From Lutispora saccharofermentans (lineage in GTDB: Bacteria; Bacillota; Clostridia; Lutisporales; Lutisporaceae): DNA of 64,000 nucleotides. The notes under the pieces are model-generated. The model searched no databases and was not told the origin of the DNA. It saw only the letters and a list, made by a program, of their open reading frames with translations. Position numbers and translations under genes: made by a program. Positions 25,833 through 34,478 of this stretch are shown here, one piece after another (positions within the stretch are counted from its first letter, which is position 1; each line of letters opens with the position of its first letter). The DNA is taken from NCBI RefSeq assembly GCF_024363565.1, contig NZ_JAJEKE010000022.1:1-64000 (forward strand), given 5' to 3'.

Positions 25833-26711
25833 TTAATTTTTTTCAACTATGCCATTATAGGCATTTATGTATATTTTCCCCGTGTCTGTTATAACCTTCC
25901 ATACAGGTATGGCCGTTCCTTCTTTTACGGTAGTTACATCAAACTCTTTTACATCTTCTACATCTGTATTGAAATAATATCCTAAGCTCATATCCAATAC
26001 GATTATATTTTGCTCTTCATCTTTATAAAGCTCTGACAGTTTCATCAAAGCATTTACCGGAGGTATTACTTCCTTTTTAGCCTTCCCATTATTTACTGTT
26101 TCAAACCATAGCATTTTCATAGAAACCACGCCTTTATCAGTTGCCTGAATCTCCAGACAGCTTCTATCCAAAAAAGTACCCTTATATCCCTGGCTGCAGT
26201 TCATTTCCAGATAGCCGTTTTTCATTTTTTTTATCCCGCTATATCTGTCCTTTTGATTTATCCCCATCTTCTTTAGAAATGCCTCTATCTTCTTTTGGGC
26301 TTCTCCTTCATCAAAAGATCCTGTTTGCCCCTCAATCAGGGCTTTATTTGTATATATCAACTCTACGTTTCCATTGATCTCTACGTAGATATCTTTATTC
26401 TCCATCACTATTCTGTCATCGTAGTTCTTTACATCAACATCCTCTAAGCCATCAAAAAAATTTTTCATAGCATATTGCTCGTCGAAATATTTATATTTTA
26501 CATCGAGAGCAGTCTTGGGTGAGCCGGGCTTAGGAATAGCATTTTTTACCGATATACCTTGCTTTTCCAGATAATCCACAATTTCCTTGGTATTCTCCTT
26601 ATCCCTTGCCATTCTCAGCGCCAAGGGTCCTAAATATGATTCATAAAGCAGAAAAATATCTGCTATCAGAAATACAACGATGAGTATGGTTTTAGCTTTT
26701 GACCAATTCAT
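25833..26711 (-). CDS. yycI: WalK-controlling membrane protein YycI
   Basis: This 292-residue protein has one N-terminal membrane helix (MNWSKAKTILIVVFLIADIF, LL following) and a long outer domain ending in the YycI pattern (VWKVITDTGKIYINAYNGIV). With YycH, it binds the sensor kinase WalK in the membrane and sets its activity. The ATG at 26711 follows AGGGGG at 8 bases; the longer upstream frame overlaps yycH and is not used. It directly follows yycH (29-base gap) and is the last gene before the terminator at 25765. Confidence 0.9.
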   Translation of the reverse strand: MNWSKAKTILIVVFLIADIFLLYESYLGPLALRMARDKENTKEIVDYLEKQGISVKNAIPKPGSPKTALDVKYKYFDEQYAMKNFFDGLEDVDVKNYDDRIVMENKDIYVEINGNVELIYTNKALIEGQTGSFDEGEAQKKIEAFLKKMGINQKDRYSGIKKMKNGYLEMNCSQGYKGTFLDRSCLEIQATDKGVVSMKMLWFETVNNGKAKKEVIPPVNALMKLSELYKDEEQNIIVLDMSLGYYFNTDVEDVKEFDVTTVKEGTAIPVWKVITDTGKIYINAYNGIVEKN

Positions 26712-26740
26712 AAGAATTCCCCCTAACCAAAATGAGGACA

Positions 26741-28168
26741 TTAATATGGCTCGGAAAGTATTACCCCCGATTCTGCATTCAATATATACCTGCCTGCCAC
26801 TCCGGTATCGCCTCCTGCTTCTATAACCCACACAGGTATCATAGAAGTTGTGCCTTCTAATTTGTATTCAAAATATGACAATTGTATATCCTTTATCTTA
26901 ATATCATCAATATCAATATTTTTATCGTAGCTCAGCCTTTTCAAAACTATATCTATTATTTCATCAAGAGGATTTTTAATGATCTTTCCTTCACCTGTCA
27001 TCTTAATATCTTTAACAACCCTCTTGTATCTTTTAACTTCTCCGTTTACTATTTCAATCTCTATAGGGTTATCCATTATTGTTTCGTCATTTATTATAGG
27101 AACTCCTTCATATCTATAATTATACCTTATAGTGCAGCTATATAATTTATTATTTTTTGCCACCTGCTCTATGGAAGAAATATAGGAATCCTTAGGAAAG
27201 CCCATATGGCTGTTTACAAAGTTTGTGGCTATATTTACAGCATCCAGTACAGTAAAGTCGTCCTTTTGATTTTTAGATTGAGTGGAATAATTCACATATT
27301 CAATAACTCCCGCTTTGCTCATCCTTATTCCTCCCCTTCTTTCCCCATCGGTGTATACAACTGTGCCTGAAGGGTCTACGATGCGTCTTAGCGTAGAAGG
27401 ATCTCGGCCGAAGAACTCCGCCGCAATGCTTTCAAAGCTGTCATCGTCAGTTTCTGCAGACGAAGAAAGTTTGGCCATGGTATGTGTATCTTCTATATTG
27501 ATAGGGATGAGAACATTTTCTCCATATTTCTCAGGTTCTACCTCATTTAAGAACATATAGGCATAAGTCTTGCTTCTGTTTATCATATCCACCATAACTC
27601 TGATGCTGCTCCTTAATGCTTTTGAGCGGAATTCATATATGCTGTCGGATGTCTTGTCCACTATATAAACTGCATTGCTATCATAACCTACTAAAACACT
27701 ATCTATAGTTTTTATTTCCTCCCATTGCGCTTTGGCAACTCCCAGCATATTTGCATAAATTCTGTAATCATAGGCAAAGGGGTATTCTAATTCAATGGTA
27801 CGTCCGGTCCTTAAATTTTTCATAAATTCCATGGAATGTTTTTCTGATTCGATGCCTTCCTTGGACTCGAAAATTATAGCCAGCATATTCTTGGTATCTT
27901 CCAAAATCCTATCATAGATCAATCCGATCTCTGTTTCATTCAGAAGCAAAGTATGCTTGCCGTTATTATTTAATATGAGCTTCTCGGGTTTTATCAGACT
28001 TGCCTTGTCATTATTAGAGCTTAGGAGCTCATTAGAATTCACTTCTTGCTTTTTAAACATAATAAAAATACCCTCAATGGATATATCTAACCATATTTGG
28101 GTAGTCAATATTACGCTTATCAGCACAAGACAAAAAAGAGTTGCAGATTTGAGTTTTTCCCGCTTCAA
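26741..28168 (-). CDS. yycH: WalK-controlling membrane protein YycH
   Basis: The 475-residue product has a single membrane helix at the start (SATLFCLVLISVILTTQIWL) and a large extracellular region with the three-domain YycH pattern. It ends in the PepSY-like segment VWVIEAGGDTGVAGRYILNA. YycH partners YycI to adjust WalK signalling. The start is probably TTG at 28168, with GAGG about 11 bases upstream; a nearby ATG is out of frame. It follows the 173-residue secreted protein gene by about 25 bases and precedes yycI, so it belongs to the walR operon. Confidence 0.9.
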   Translation of the reverse strand: MKREKLKSATLFCLVLISVILTTQIWLDISIEGIFIMFKKQEVNSNELLSSNNDKASLIKPEKLILNNNGKHTLLLNETEIGLIYDRILEDTKNMLAIIFESKEGIESEKHSMEFMKNLRTGRTIELEYPFAYDYRIYANMLGVAKAQWEEIKTIDSVLVGYDSNAVYIVDKTSDSIYEFRSKALRSSIRVMVDMINRSKTYAYMFLNEVEPEKYGENVLIPINIEDTHTMAKLSSSAETDDDSFESIAAEFFGRDPSTLRRIVDPSGTVVYTDGERRGGIRMSKAGVIEYVNYSTQSKNQKDDFTVLDAVNIATNFVNSHMGFPKDSYISSIEQVAKNNKLYSCTIRYNYRYEGVPIINDETIMDNPIEIEIVNGEVKRYKRVVKDIKMTGEGKIIKNPLDEIIDIVLKRLSYDKNIDIDDIKIKDIQLSYFEYKLEGTTSMIPVWVIEAGGDTGVAGRYILNAESGVILSEPY

Positions 28169-28193
28169 TTTTTACCATTCCTCAAACACATTT

Positions 28194-28715
28194 TTAGTTT
28201 ACTATCTCTAAGTCAAGATCTTTAAAAAGTATATCGTTTATCTTTTCAGTTATTTCTTCATTATTAACATACTCAACTTCCAATTCATAGGATGATCCGT
28301 CGTCGGCTTCAACAACTATTTTGTTTTTCCCGGACTTAATAGTCACGGATACTCCAAAAATTCCGGATATACCTACTTTGCAGCTTTTATTGGTCTGCAG
28401 TATCCATTCTCCGGAGCTATCATCAGCTTCATCATCTATAGGTTTATTTTTATGGATAATAGTCTTCTCATTATTTGGTTTATACCAGAATGTGCTTATA
28501 TCAATTTTGGTTCCTTCCAATGCTTTTCCCTTGATGGTCAGGTCCTTGTTGCTATATTTTATAGGTTGTATTTCTTCTTCAATACCCTTGACAAAATCAA
28601 AAACAGGTATAGGATCATCTGCTCTTCTGGCGTACACGCCAGTAAAAGAAGATAATGTGAAAACAAATACCATAGCCAAGGTCAAAACAAATTTTAGATG
28701 CTTGCTGCTGCGCAT
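28194..28715 (-). CDS. Secreted protein of unknown function in the wal operon
   Basis: This 173-residue protein begins with a clear signal peptide (KFVLTLAMVFVFTLSSFTGV, cleavage probably near YARRA). The mature part is a small beta-rich domain with alternating charged strands (DLTIKGKALEGTKIDISTFW, GKNKIVVEADDGSSYELEVE) like an Ig-like or surface-binding module. I do not recognise its family. The ATG at 28715 has GGGGGG 7 bases upstream. It sits between walK and yycH in the same direction with short gaps, so it is probably co-expressed. The classic wal operon has no gene here. It may sense or bind wall material for WalK; that is inference. Confidence 0.8.
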   Translation of the reverse strand: MRSSKHLKFVLTLAMVFVFTLSSFTGVYARRADDPIPVFDFVKGIEEEIQPIKYSNKDLTIKGKALEGTKIDISTFWYKPNNEKTIIHKNKPIDDEADDSSGEWILQTNKSCKVGISGIFGVSVTIKSGKNKIVVEADDGSSYELEVEYVNNEEITEKINDILFKDLDLEIVN

Positions 28716-28807
28716 TGGATTTCCCCCCAAATTTTTAACCATAATCAATTTATTTCAATATCATTATACAATATGATTGTTACAATAGTATTACAGTCAA
28801 ATTAAGG

Positions 28808-30574
28808 TTAATTTACACTTGATACAATCGGGAGTATAACCGTGACCCAAGTACCTTCTCCATATACGCTGTCTAATTGAATCTGGCCGTTGTGAGCTTC
28901 CACTATCTGCTTTGCAATGGATAGCCCGAGGCCAGTGCCTCCAAGGCCTCTGGAACGCGCTTTGTCCACCCTGTAGAATCTCTCAAACAATCTTGACATG
29001 TCCTTCTTTGGTATGCCTATACCATTATCCCTAACCTTTATATAAATATATTCTGCCTCTTTCCACATTGATACATAAATTTTTCCCTTTTCCTGCGTGT
29101 ATTTTATTGAGTTGCTGATTATATTGATCATAACTTGCTCGATTCTATCCTTATCACCTATTGTTTGCGGGATCTCATCATTGATTTCCAAAGAGATGCT
29201 TTGATGCTTCTGCTTTGCGGATATATCCATCTTATAAACACAGTCGCCGAGTATTTTTGTCAGATCTATTTCTTTCATATTCAGTTGCGTTTTATCATAG
29301 TCCAATTTGGACAGCATCAATAAATCCTTCACCAGTCTTGTCATCCTGTCGGATTCGCTATCTATCACATTTAAAAACCTCAAGGTCATATCCCTGTCTT
29401 CCAAAGCTCCGTCCAGCAGAGTTTCTGTATAGCTTTTTATGGTTGTAAGGGGTGTTCGAAGCTCATGAGAAACGTTTGCTACAAACTCTTTCCTCATCCT
29501 GTCCAGGTTTTCCTGCTCGGTTACATCCTGCAGCACTATTATTGCACCGGCAGTTTCAGCGCCTTGATTCTTAAAGGGCACAATGCTGTATCTTATTGTA
29601 GAGTCTCCGTTACTTATGAGGTTGCTTTTCTCTGCCTCATCTTGGAATAAGCTTTTCACATCAAAAGGAAGGCTCAGCATATTTGCTACATCATCAAAGT
29701 TCTTCCCTTCCACATCCATTTTAGTTAATTTAAACAATTCAAAAGCCGCAGGGTTTGCATGGATTATTGTGCCTTCCGAGCTTACGGCAACAACACCGTC
29801 AGTCATATAAGTGAGAATGGTCTCCATCTTGCTTTTTTCATTATTCATCTCATTCAGAGTGGTCTTCAATCTGACTGTAAGATAGTTAAACATTTCCGTG
29901 AGCTTCCCCACCTCATCGTCGGATCTGACGGGGATTATATGTTCAAAGTCTCCCGTTGCCAGCTTCGCAGCCTTTGAGGTTACTTCCTTGATAGGTCCTG
30001 TTATAGTTCTGGCCAATATGCTTCCCAAAAGCACGGTGAAACACAGCGCCCATATAGTAGCGCTGGTAAGTATATTCTTAATATTGGATATGGAGTCATT
30101 TATCGAAGTAAGGCCCATATTAAGGTAAACTGCGCCTATGACTTCACTGCCGTCAGAAGTGATAGGGACAGCTATGCTCTTATAATTGTTTTTTAGATCT
30201 GCAGAGTCGTTTAAGTCTTTGACCCTCTCACCCTTCAGGGCCCTGCTGATCATCCAGCCGTCTTCCATGGGCAGCTCTTCGCCGCTATGAGCCAAAGACC
30301 TGCCATTCTTATTAAAAACATAAACAGATTGAATTTGGCCGCCCCGCCCATTGAACCAATTGTCTACAGTGTCCTGCACATCATAGGCTCCGATGGCCAT
30401 CATATCTTTCAATGAAAATGAAAGGTCATCGGCTTTTGACTCTATATTGCTTACCACATTGCTGATCTGGTCTTTCTCAACAGCCTGCACTATATAAAGG
30501 CCGATTATGGACATGGCAAGCCATACCAGCAGGACATAAATTATTACAAGCTTCCATTGGATGCTTTTTAACAT
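28808..30574 (-). CDS. walK: Sensor histidine kinase WalK (YycG)
   Basis: WalK phosphorylates WalR to control cell-wall hydrolases. The 588-residue protein has a first membrane helix (LVIIYVLLVWLAMSIIGLYI), an outer sensor loop of about 130 residues, and a second helix near 170 (IWALCFTVLLGSILA). A HAMP segment, a PAS domain (about 240-340) and the kinase core follow. The core shows the H-box VSHELRTPLTT, the N-box INIISNSIKYT, and G-boxes DNGIGIPKKD and GLGGTGLGLSIA. It begins 3 bases after the walR stop, so it is coupled to walR. The layout is the standard one for walK of Bacillota. No damage is seen. Confidence 0.96.
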   Translation of the reverse strand: MLKSIQWKLVIIYVLLVWLAMSIIGLYIVQAVEKDQISNVVSNIESKADDLSFSLKDMMAIGAYDVQDTVDNWFNGRGGQIQSVYVFNKNGRSLAHSGEELPMEDGWMISRALKGERVKDLNDSADLKNNYKSIAVPITSDGSEVIGAVYLNMGLTSINDSISNIKNILTSATIWALCFTVLLGSILARTITGPIKEVTSKAAKLATGDFEHIIPVRSDDEVGKLTEMFNYLTVRLKTTLNEMNNEKSKMETILTYMTDGVVAVSSEGTIIHANPAAFELFKLTKMDVEGKNFDDVANMLSLPFDVKSLFQDEAEKSNLISNGDSTIRYSIVPFKNQGAETAGAIIVLQDVTEQENLDRMRKEFVANVSHELRTPLTTIKSYTETLLDGALEDRDMTLRFLNVIDSESDRMTRLVKDLLMLSKLDYDKTQLNMKEIDLTKILGDCVYKMDISAKQKHQSISLEINDEIPQTIGDKDRIEQVMINIISNSIKYTQEKGKIYVSMWKEAEYIYIKVRDNGIGIPKKDMSRLFERFYRVDKARSRGLGGTGLGLSIAKQIVEAHNGQIQLDSVYGEGTWVTVILPIVSSVN

Positions 30575-30577
30575 ATG

Positions 30578-31273
30578 TTAAATCCTCCTGAAATAATAAC
30601 CTACACCTCTCTTGGTCTGAACATATTTGGCATTGCTGGGATCATCCTCAACTTTTTCCCTGAGCCGCCTCACAGTAACATCTACGGTTCGGACATCGCC
30701 ATAATACTCATATCCCCAAACCTCTTCCAGCAGGGTCTCCCTGGAAAACACCTGCTCCGCATTGAGGGCTAAATATTTTAACAATTCAAACTCTCTAAGA
30801 GTGAGCTCAATTATCCTGTCTTCTTTTCTCACTTCGTATTTATTCAGATCGATGACCAGATTGTTTGATTTTATTATCTGGCCCCCGGCTTCTGCGCCAT
30901 TATTTAAGAAGTTTACTCTTCTTATATTGGCCTTTACCCTTGCCAACAGCTCTCTGAAGCTGAAGGGCTTGGTCATATAGTCATCTGCGCCGAGCTCAAG
31001 ACCCAGTACCTTGTCCACTTCTTCTTCTTTTGCAGTCAGCATTATTATTGGAGTATTTATGTTCTCCCTGAGCTTCTTACATACAGTAAAGCCGTCCATA
31101 ACCGGAAGCATTATATCAAGAATTATAAGATCAGGCTTGTGCTCATATGTACTGTCAATAGCTTGCTGTCCGTCCTCTGCAATGAAAACCTTATAGCCTT
31201 CTTTCTCCAGATTGTATTTTATTATATCTGCTATTGGCCTTTCATCGTCAACAACTAATATCTTGCTATTCAT
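30578..31273 (-). CDS. walR: Response regulator WalR (YycF)
   Basis: WalR is an OmpR-family regulator, essential in many Bacillota, that drives genes for peptidoglycan turnover. The 231-residue protein has a receiver domain with the acidic pair Asp9/Asp10, the phosphorylated Asp53 (LIILDIMLP), the Thr in IMLTAKEEE and the Lys in MTKPFSF. The C-terminal winged helix reads ELTLREFELLKYLALNAEQV and VDVTVRRLREKVEDDP. It is the first gene of the operon, from its own promoter at 31351-31379. Confidence 0.97.
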   Translation of the reverse strand: MNSKILVVDDERPIADIIKYNLEKEGYKVFIAEDGQQAIDSTYEHKPDLIILDIMLPVMDGFTVCKKLRENINTPIIMLTAKEEEVDKVLGLELGADDYMTKPFSFRELLARVKANIRRVNFLNNGAEAGGQIIKSNNLVIDLNKYEVRKEDRIIELTLREFELLKYLALNAEQVFSRETLLEEVWGYEYYGDVRTVDVTVRRLREKVEDDPSNAKYVQTKRGVGYYFRRI

Positions 31274-31350
31274 ACATCGATACCCCTTTTTAATTTATAT
31301 ATTATTTCGGCATCACTGCCGCTAAGTTTACCTTAATCCTTTTTATTTCT

Positions 31351-31379
31351 ATTGTACTATTTAATCCATATATGTGCAA
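31351..31379 (-). promoter_or_regulatory. Promoter of the walR-walK operon
   Basis: On the minus strand TTGCAC (31374-31379) and TACAAT (31351-31356) are separated by 17 bases. This gives a SigA-type promoter about 70 bases upstream of the walR ATG, with a G-rich ribosome site (AAGGGG) close to the start. Confidence 0.75.
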
Positions 31380-31462
31380 AGCATTAAATTTTTTGTCGTA
31401 TTAGGTCTATTTTCCTAGAAAAATAATCCAGTTTTCGCATGTTATTAGGGAAAAAAATGTCA

Positions 31463-31557
31463 TATAATGAATTCAGATACTAAAAATACAATTGATACAA
31501 AACCAATTTGTGTCCCCCCGGATGCTGGAAAACAGGCAGGGGCCTGTTTTCTTTTTT
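31463..31557 (+). ncRNA. Candidate C-rich small RNA upstream of walR
   Basis: A plus-strand TATAAT (31463-31468) is followed, about 60 bases on, by a textbook terminator. This is GAAAACAGGC and its exact complement (31528-31537 and 31542-31551) around a 4-base loop, then six T. No plus-strand gene explains it. The transcript would be about 85 bases and exposes a CCCCCC stretch (about 31514-31519), as in Gram-positive sRNAs that pair with Shine-Dalgarno sites. The -35 box is weak. A 46-codon frame in the same region lacks a ribosome site. Confidence 0.45.
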
Positions 31558-31647
31558 GGGCTTTTTCTGATATTAACAATATTCTTAATCCTCGGATTTT
31601 AGAATAGGTTATTGGGGCTGACCAACCTTTATATGAGTTAGCGACGA

Positions 31648-32430
31648 TCAGCTGTCGGATAAGGAAGCAAAAGTTTTATAAAAGTCATGCCCTGCTTTCA
31701 ATTCCTTTAATAAATTCAATACCTCACGATTTCCCTTTCTCTCATAAATATCCTTTATTATCAGGAAAGATTTTCTGTAGGCTTTGTCGCTGTCCAACGC
31801 CATAAAATTGCCGCGCAGATCTTCCAATGAGTATTCATCCTTAGAATCCATAAACTGTCCCCATTCGGTGCCGTAAACATTGTATTCCTGATACAAGGCC
31901 AGTCCTTCGGTAAACCATGTTTCCAGGTTTCCTCCCGTCAGCTCGTCCACAACCAAATGAGTATACTCATGAAGAACCGGGCCGTTTGTTTCATATTGCT
32001 CCAAAGTCAAGTCAAAAACCTCGGGCACCACTAAATGAATCACGCCCATATTGTAAAGACCCATAACAGCTTCTCCGTCCAGAGCCTTATTATAATTCCA
32101 AAATTCCTCCATGCTTCCATAGACGAATACAGGAATGCTTTTAGTTGGATAATAATCAAATTCTTTTCCTACCAAATCATAGCTTTTTTCCAGCAAGCTT
32201 CCCAGTTCTTCCACCGTTTTTTCATCAGCACCCCTGCTTTTCAATATAAAGTGAGGCTTATTCATTTCTTCTATGCTGGATGAAAGCTCCGTACTCTTAT
32301 AATATTCGAAAACCTTCAAAGCTTTATAGCCTGTTGACTTTGCAAGAATGTATGTCCTGCTGTCCATTAAAAAAAATAGCGCCAGCAATATTGTCAGCAC
32401 TATATATGTTTTAAACAATCTTTTTTTCAT
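31648..32430 (-). CDS. Membrane-anchored zinc metallopeptidase (peptidase MA-like)
   Basis: The 260-residue product has one N-terminal membrane helix (TYIVLTILLALFFLMD) and an outer domain with the gluzincin motif HEYTHLVVDEL, plus a third metal ligand Glu in WFTEGLALYQEY. That is the pattern of the MA-like family of surface peptidases in Clostridia. The domain before the motif (SIPVFVYGSMEEFWNYNKAL) is the usual family lead. The true substrate is unknown. It lies between the FmdB-type gene and walR, in the same direction. The walR promoter and the candidate small RNA lie downstream. Confidence 0.85.
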   Translation of the reverse strand: MKKRLFKTYIVLTILLALFFLMDSRTYILAKSTGYKALKVFEYYKSTELSSSIEEMNKPHFILKSRGADEKTVEELGSLLEKSYDLVGKEFDYYPTKSIPVFVYGSMEEFWNYNKALDGEAVMGLYNMGVIHLVVPEVFDLTLEQYETNGPVLHEYTHLVVDELTGGNLETWFTEGLALYQEYNVYGTEWGQFMDSKDEYSLEDLRGNFMALDSDKAYRKSFLIIKDIYERKGNREVLNLLKELKAGHDFYKTFASLSDS

Positions 32431-32491
32431 ATCTGCATCACCACAGATATATTATACAACAAATTTTATGTCAACTTAACTGGTATTTTTT

Positions 32492-32653
32492 AGAGCCTTT
32501 TTAGTGTCTGCGAGTACTTAAGATTTTGAGCAGATTTTTCGTCAGACAAGGCAAATTTTCGAAGGAATACTGGTGGTATTCCAAGAAAATTTAACGCAGT
32601 ATGACGAAAAATCTGCCAAAAGATCAAGTGCAAGTAGATGCTAAAAAGGCTCT
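32492..32653. repeat. 160-base multi-arm palindrome
   Basis: Three nested perfect stems make almost one long hairpin: AGAGCCTTTTTAG (32492-32504) with 32641-32653; GCAGATTTTTCGTCA (32530-32544) with 32602-32616; and AAATTTTC plus GGAATAC (32553-32570) with 32575-32592. The outer arm touches the stop codon of the FmdB-type gene. The size and form suggest a non-autonomous mobile repeat that may now work as a terminator. Confidence 0.8.
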
Positions 32654-32859
32654 CAGTGGCATCCGCCGCAAGTTCCGCAGCTTCCGCCGCAGCCGCTGCC
32701 GCCCTTTGAAGAACCACCGGTTTGGCATTTTCCTTCAAATACCTGTCTTACATTTTTGCTTTGGCATTTGGGGCAAACCACTTTATCTCTATTATATGAG
32801 TTCACTATCTCAAAAAATTTCTCACCGCAATCATCGCATTTGAAATCCAATGCTGCCAT
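32653..32859 (-). CDS. FmdB-type zinc-ribbon protein
   Basis: This is a 68-residue small protein with two CxxC knuckles (KCDDCGEKFF and VCPKCQSKN). That is the zinc-ribbon fold of the FmdB/CxxC putative regulatory family. The tail is rich in Gly and Cys (GGSGCGGSCGTCGGCH) and may bind more metal. Function is not established for the family; roles in regulation or ribosome-linked processes have been guessed. The ATG at 32859 is well placed with GGAG upstream. It stands alone, divergent from the subtilase gene at 32957. A palindromic repeat begins at its stop. Confidence 0.85.
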   Translation of the reverse strand: MAALDFKCDDCGEKFFEIVNSYNRDKVVCPKCQSKNVRQVFEGKCQTGGSSKGGSGCGGSCGTCGGCH

Positions 32860-32956
32860 GATAATCCTCTCCTTTTGATAAGCTCGATATTATTCACCTA
32901 TTAATATTTGCAGGCATATTATATTATATCATTTATTTTTTCAATGGGGGATTTCT

Positions 32957-34066
32957 ATGAAAAAATTTTTTACGTTTCCCGGAAGGATTGATCCTGAAAT
33001 AAAATATGCAATATCTATCAAGGGTGTGAAAAATATACCTTTGATTCTTCAATTGAAGCATTACATAGACAATCCTACCAAAAGAAGATTAAGCCGGATG
33101 GGCTTTAAAATTAAATATGAAGTCAATTTTCTGAAATGTATTTGCGGAAGCTTGCCTGTCAGAAATTTCGACAGCCTTAAAGCTCTCGTCGAAATAAAAA
33201 AAATTTATTATGACGATAAAGCCGAGATCATGGGAAGGATCATTCCCCAGTTAGAGAGCGTAAATAGCGGCATCGCCGTGCAATCCCGACTTTTAAACGG
33301 CCGGGGCGTATCCATGGCCTTTATAGATACAGGTGTAAAGCCCTTGCCGGCTTTCACAAAACCAAGGCGGAGGATACTTGCTTTTAAGGATTTTATAGCG
33401 GACAGAAAGGACCCTTTTGATGACAGCGGCCATGGGACTGCAGCCATAGCAGCCGCATCCGTGCCGGCTGCTATGGCGGGCATAATATGTGCCAGGGCCT
33501 TCGACATCAGCGGCCATGGATTCTACTCGGATATCATCGCTTCTATGGATTGGATTCTAGAATTAAAGGAAAAGCATAATATAAGAATTGCGGTATTGAA
33601 TTTTGGTGCAAAGGTAAAGGATGATGCTTTTGATATTCTGACTGCCGCTGCAGAAGCGCTGTGGAAAAGCGGGCTGCTTGTAGTTGCCTGTGCAGGAAAC
33701 TTCGGTCCGGAGGCAGCTACCATAACAAGCCCCGGACATAATCCGAAGCTATTGACCATAGGTGCAATGGATACAGGGAGTGAGAAGCCTTCTGTTTCCT
33801 CTTGGAGCAGCCGGGGCCCCGCATCAGGGGATATTGACAAGCCGGACCTGGTGATGCCGGGCTGCATTCCTTCAGAAAGCCTGATCGGCACATCTGCTTC
33901 TGCAAGCTTGACCGCAGGTATTGCAGCTATGCTGTATGAAAAAAATCCGCAGCTTTCTCCCGATGATGTAAAAAGCCTGCTGAAGGTTTGCTGTGCATCC
34001 TTCGGAGCTCTTAAGCAATCACAGGGGAAAGGCTATATAAAGCTTGAAAAAATAGAGGAACTTTAA
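32957..34066 (+). CDS. Intracellular subtilisin-like serine protease (S8 family)
   Basis: The 369-residue protein carries the complete S8 triad: Asp in FIDTGV, His in DSGHGT and Ser in IGTSASASLTAG. The oxyanion Asn is in CAGNFGP. The Ser segment differs from the usual GTSMAAP. There is no signal peptide. About 110 residues precede the catalytic domain and look like a propeptide-type inhibitory domain. A cytosolic or lysis-linked role, as for the intracellular proteases of bacilli, is plausible. It is one of few plus-strand genes, with GGGGG upstream of the ATG. It converges with the M23 hydrolase gene. Confidence 0.9.
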   Translation: MKKFFTFPGRIDPEIKYAISIKGVKNIPLILQLKHYIDNPTKRRLSRMGFKIKYEVNFLKCICGSLPVRNFDSLKALVEIKKIYYDDKAEIMGRIIPQLESVNSGIAVQSRLLNGRGVSMAFIDTGVKPLPAFTKPRRRILAFKDFIADRKDPFDDSGHGTAAIAAASVPAAMAGIICARAFDISGHGFYSDIIASMDWILELKEKHNIRIAVLNFGAKVKDDAFDILTAAAEALWKSGLLVVACAGNFGPEAATITSPGHNPKLLTIGAMDTGSEKPSVSSWSSRGPASGDIDKPDLVMPGCIPSESLIGTSASASLTAGIAAMLYEKNPQLSPDDVKSLLKVCCASFGALKQSQGKGYIKLEKIEEL

Positions 34067-34478
34067 GTTTGGAGAGCTTGGGTATTCCTTTTAGGTCATA
34101 GGTTACGGGAAACACAGAAAGACACTGAAGTATTTTCTAATGCCATATCACACAGGAATGAGAGTTACGAACCTAAGATTAAGTATGCTTATATAAAAAT
34201 TGCCAATGGCCCTTATGAGCTGAACCTTAGAAAAGCCGTAGGCGAGGCACGGATGCCGAGCAAGCTTTCCAGGTCACAGATGACCTTTGGGAAGCGTAGG
34301 ATTTTCTTAGGTTCAGTGAATTAGTGTCATTGGCAATTTTTATATACTATACGTGACTATACATGGATGTTATTGCTTGTATAGCTAAATAAATGGTATG
34401 TATATTTGTGCTCAAATATACATACCATTCTACTTATAGCTGCTGTATCAGCAAGCTCAGGCTTCACAACAAGTCTTT
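34067..34478. other. Convergent intergenic region with two repeats
   Basis: This 412-base region holds the second copy of the 33-bp repeat (34083-34115) and a long palindrome (34190-34346). No gene or RNA fits. The hairpin probably ends transcription from both sides. Confidence 0.7.
34190..34346. repeat. 157-base palindrome with two nested stems
   Basis: A perfect 19-bp outer arm (34190-34208 with 34328-34346, TATATAAAAATTGCCAATG) encloses a second 15-bp stem with one mismatch (34220-34234 with 34302-34316, CTGAACC core). The loop is G+C richer than its surroundings (GAGGCACGGATGCCGAGC) and contains AGGTCA-CAGA-TGACCT. It resembles a small non-autonomous mobile repeat between two convergent genes. 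Confidence 0.8.

Noticed and set aside
31467..31607. 46-codon plus-strand frame starting near the small-RNA promoter
   Set aside because: The start overlaps the -10 box, no ribosome site exists, and the terminator hairpin lies inside the frame.
32490..32738. Minus-strand 82-codon frame rich in Ala
   Set aside because: It is in the palindromic repeat and overlaps the FmdB-type gene in a different frame.
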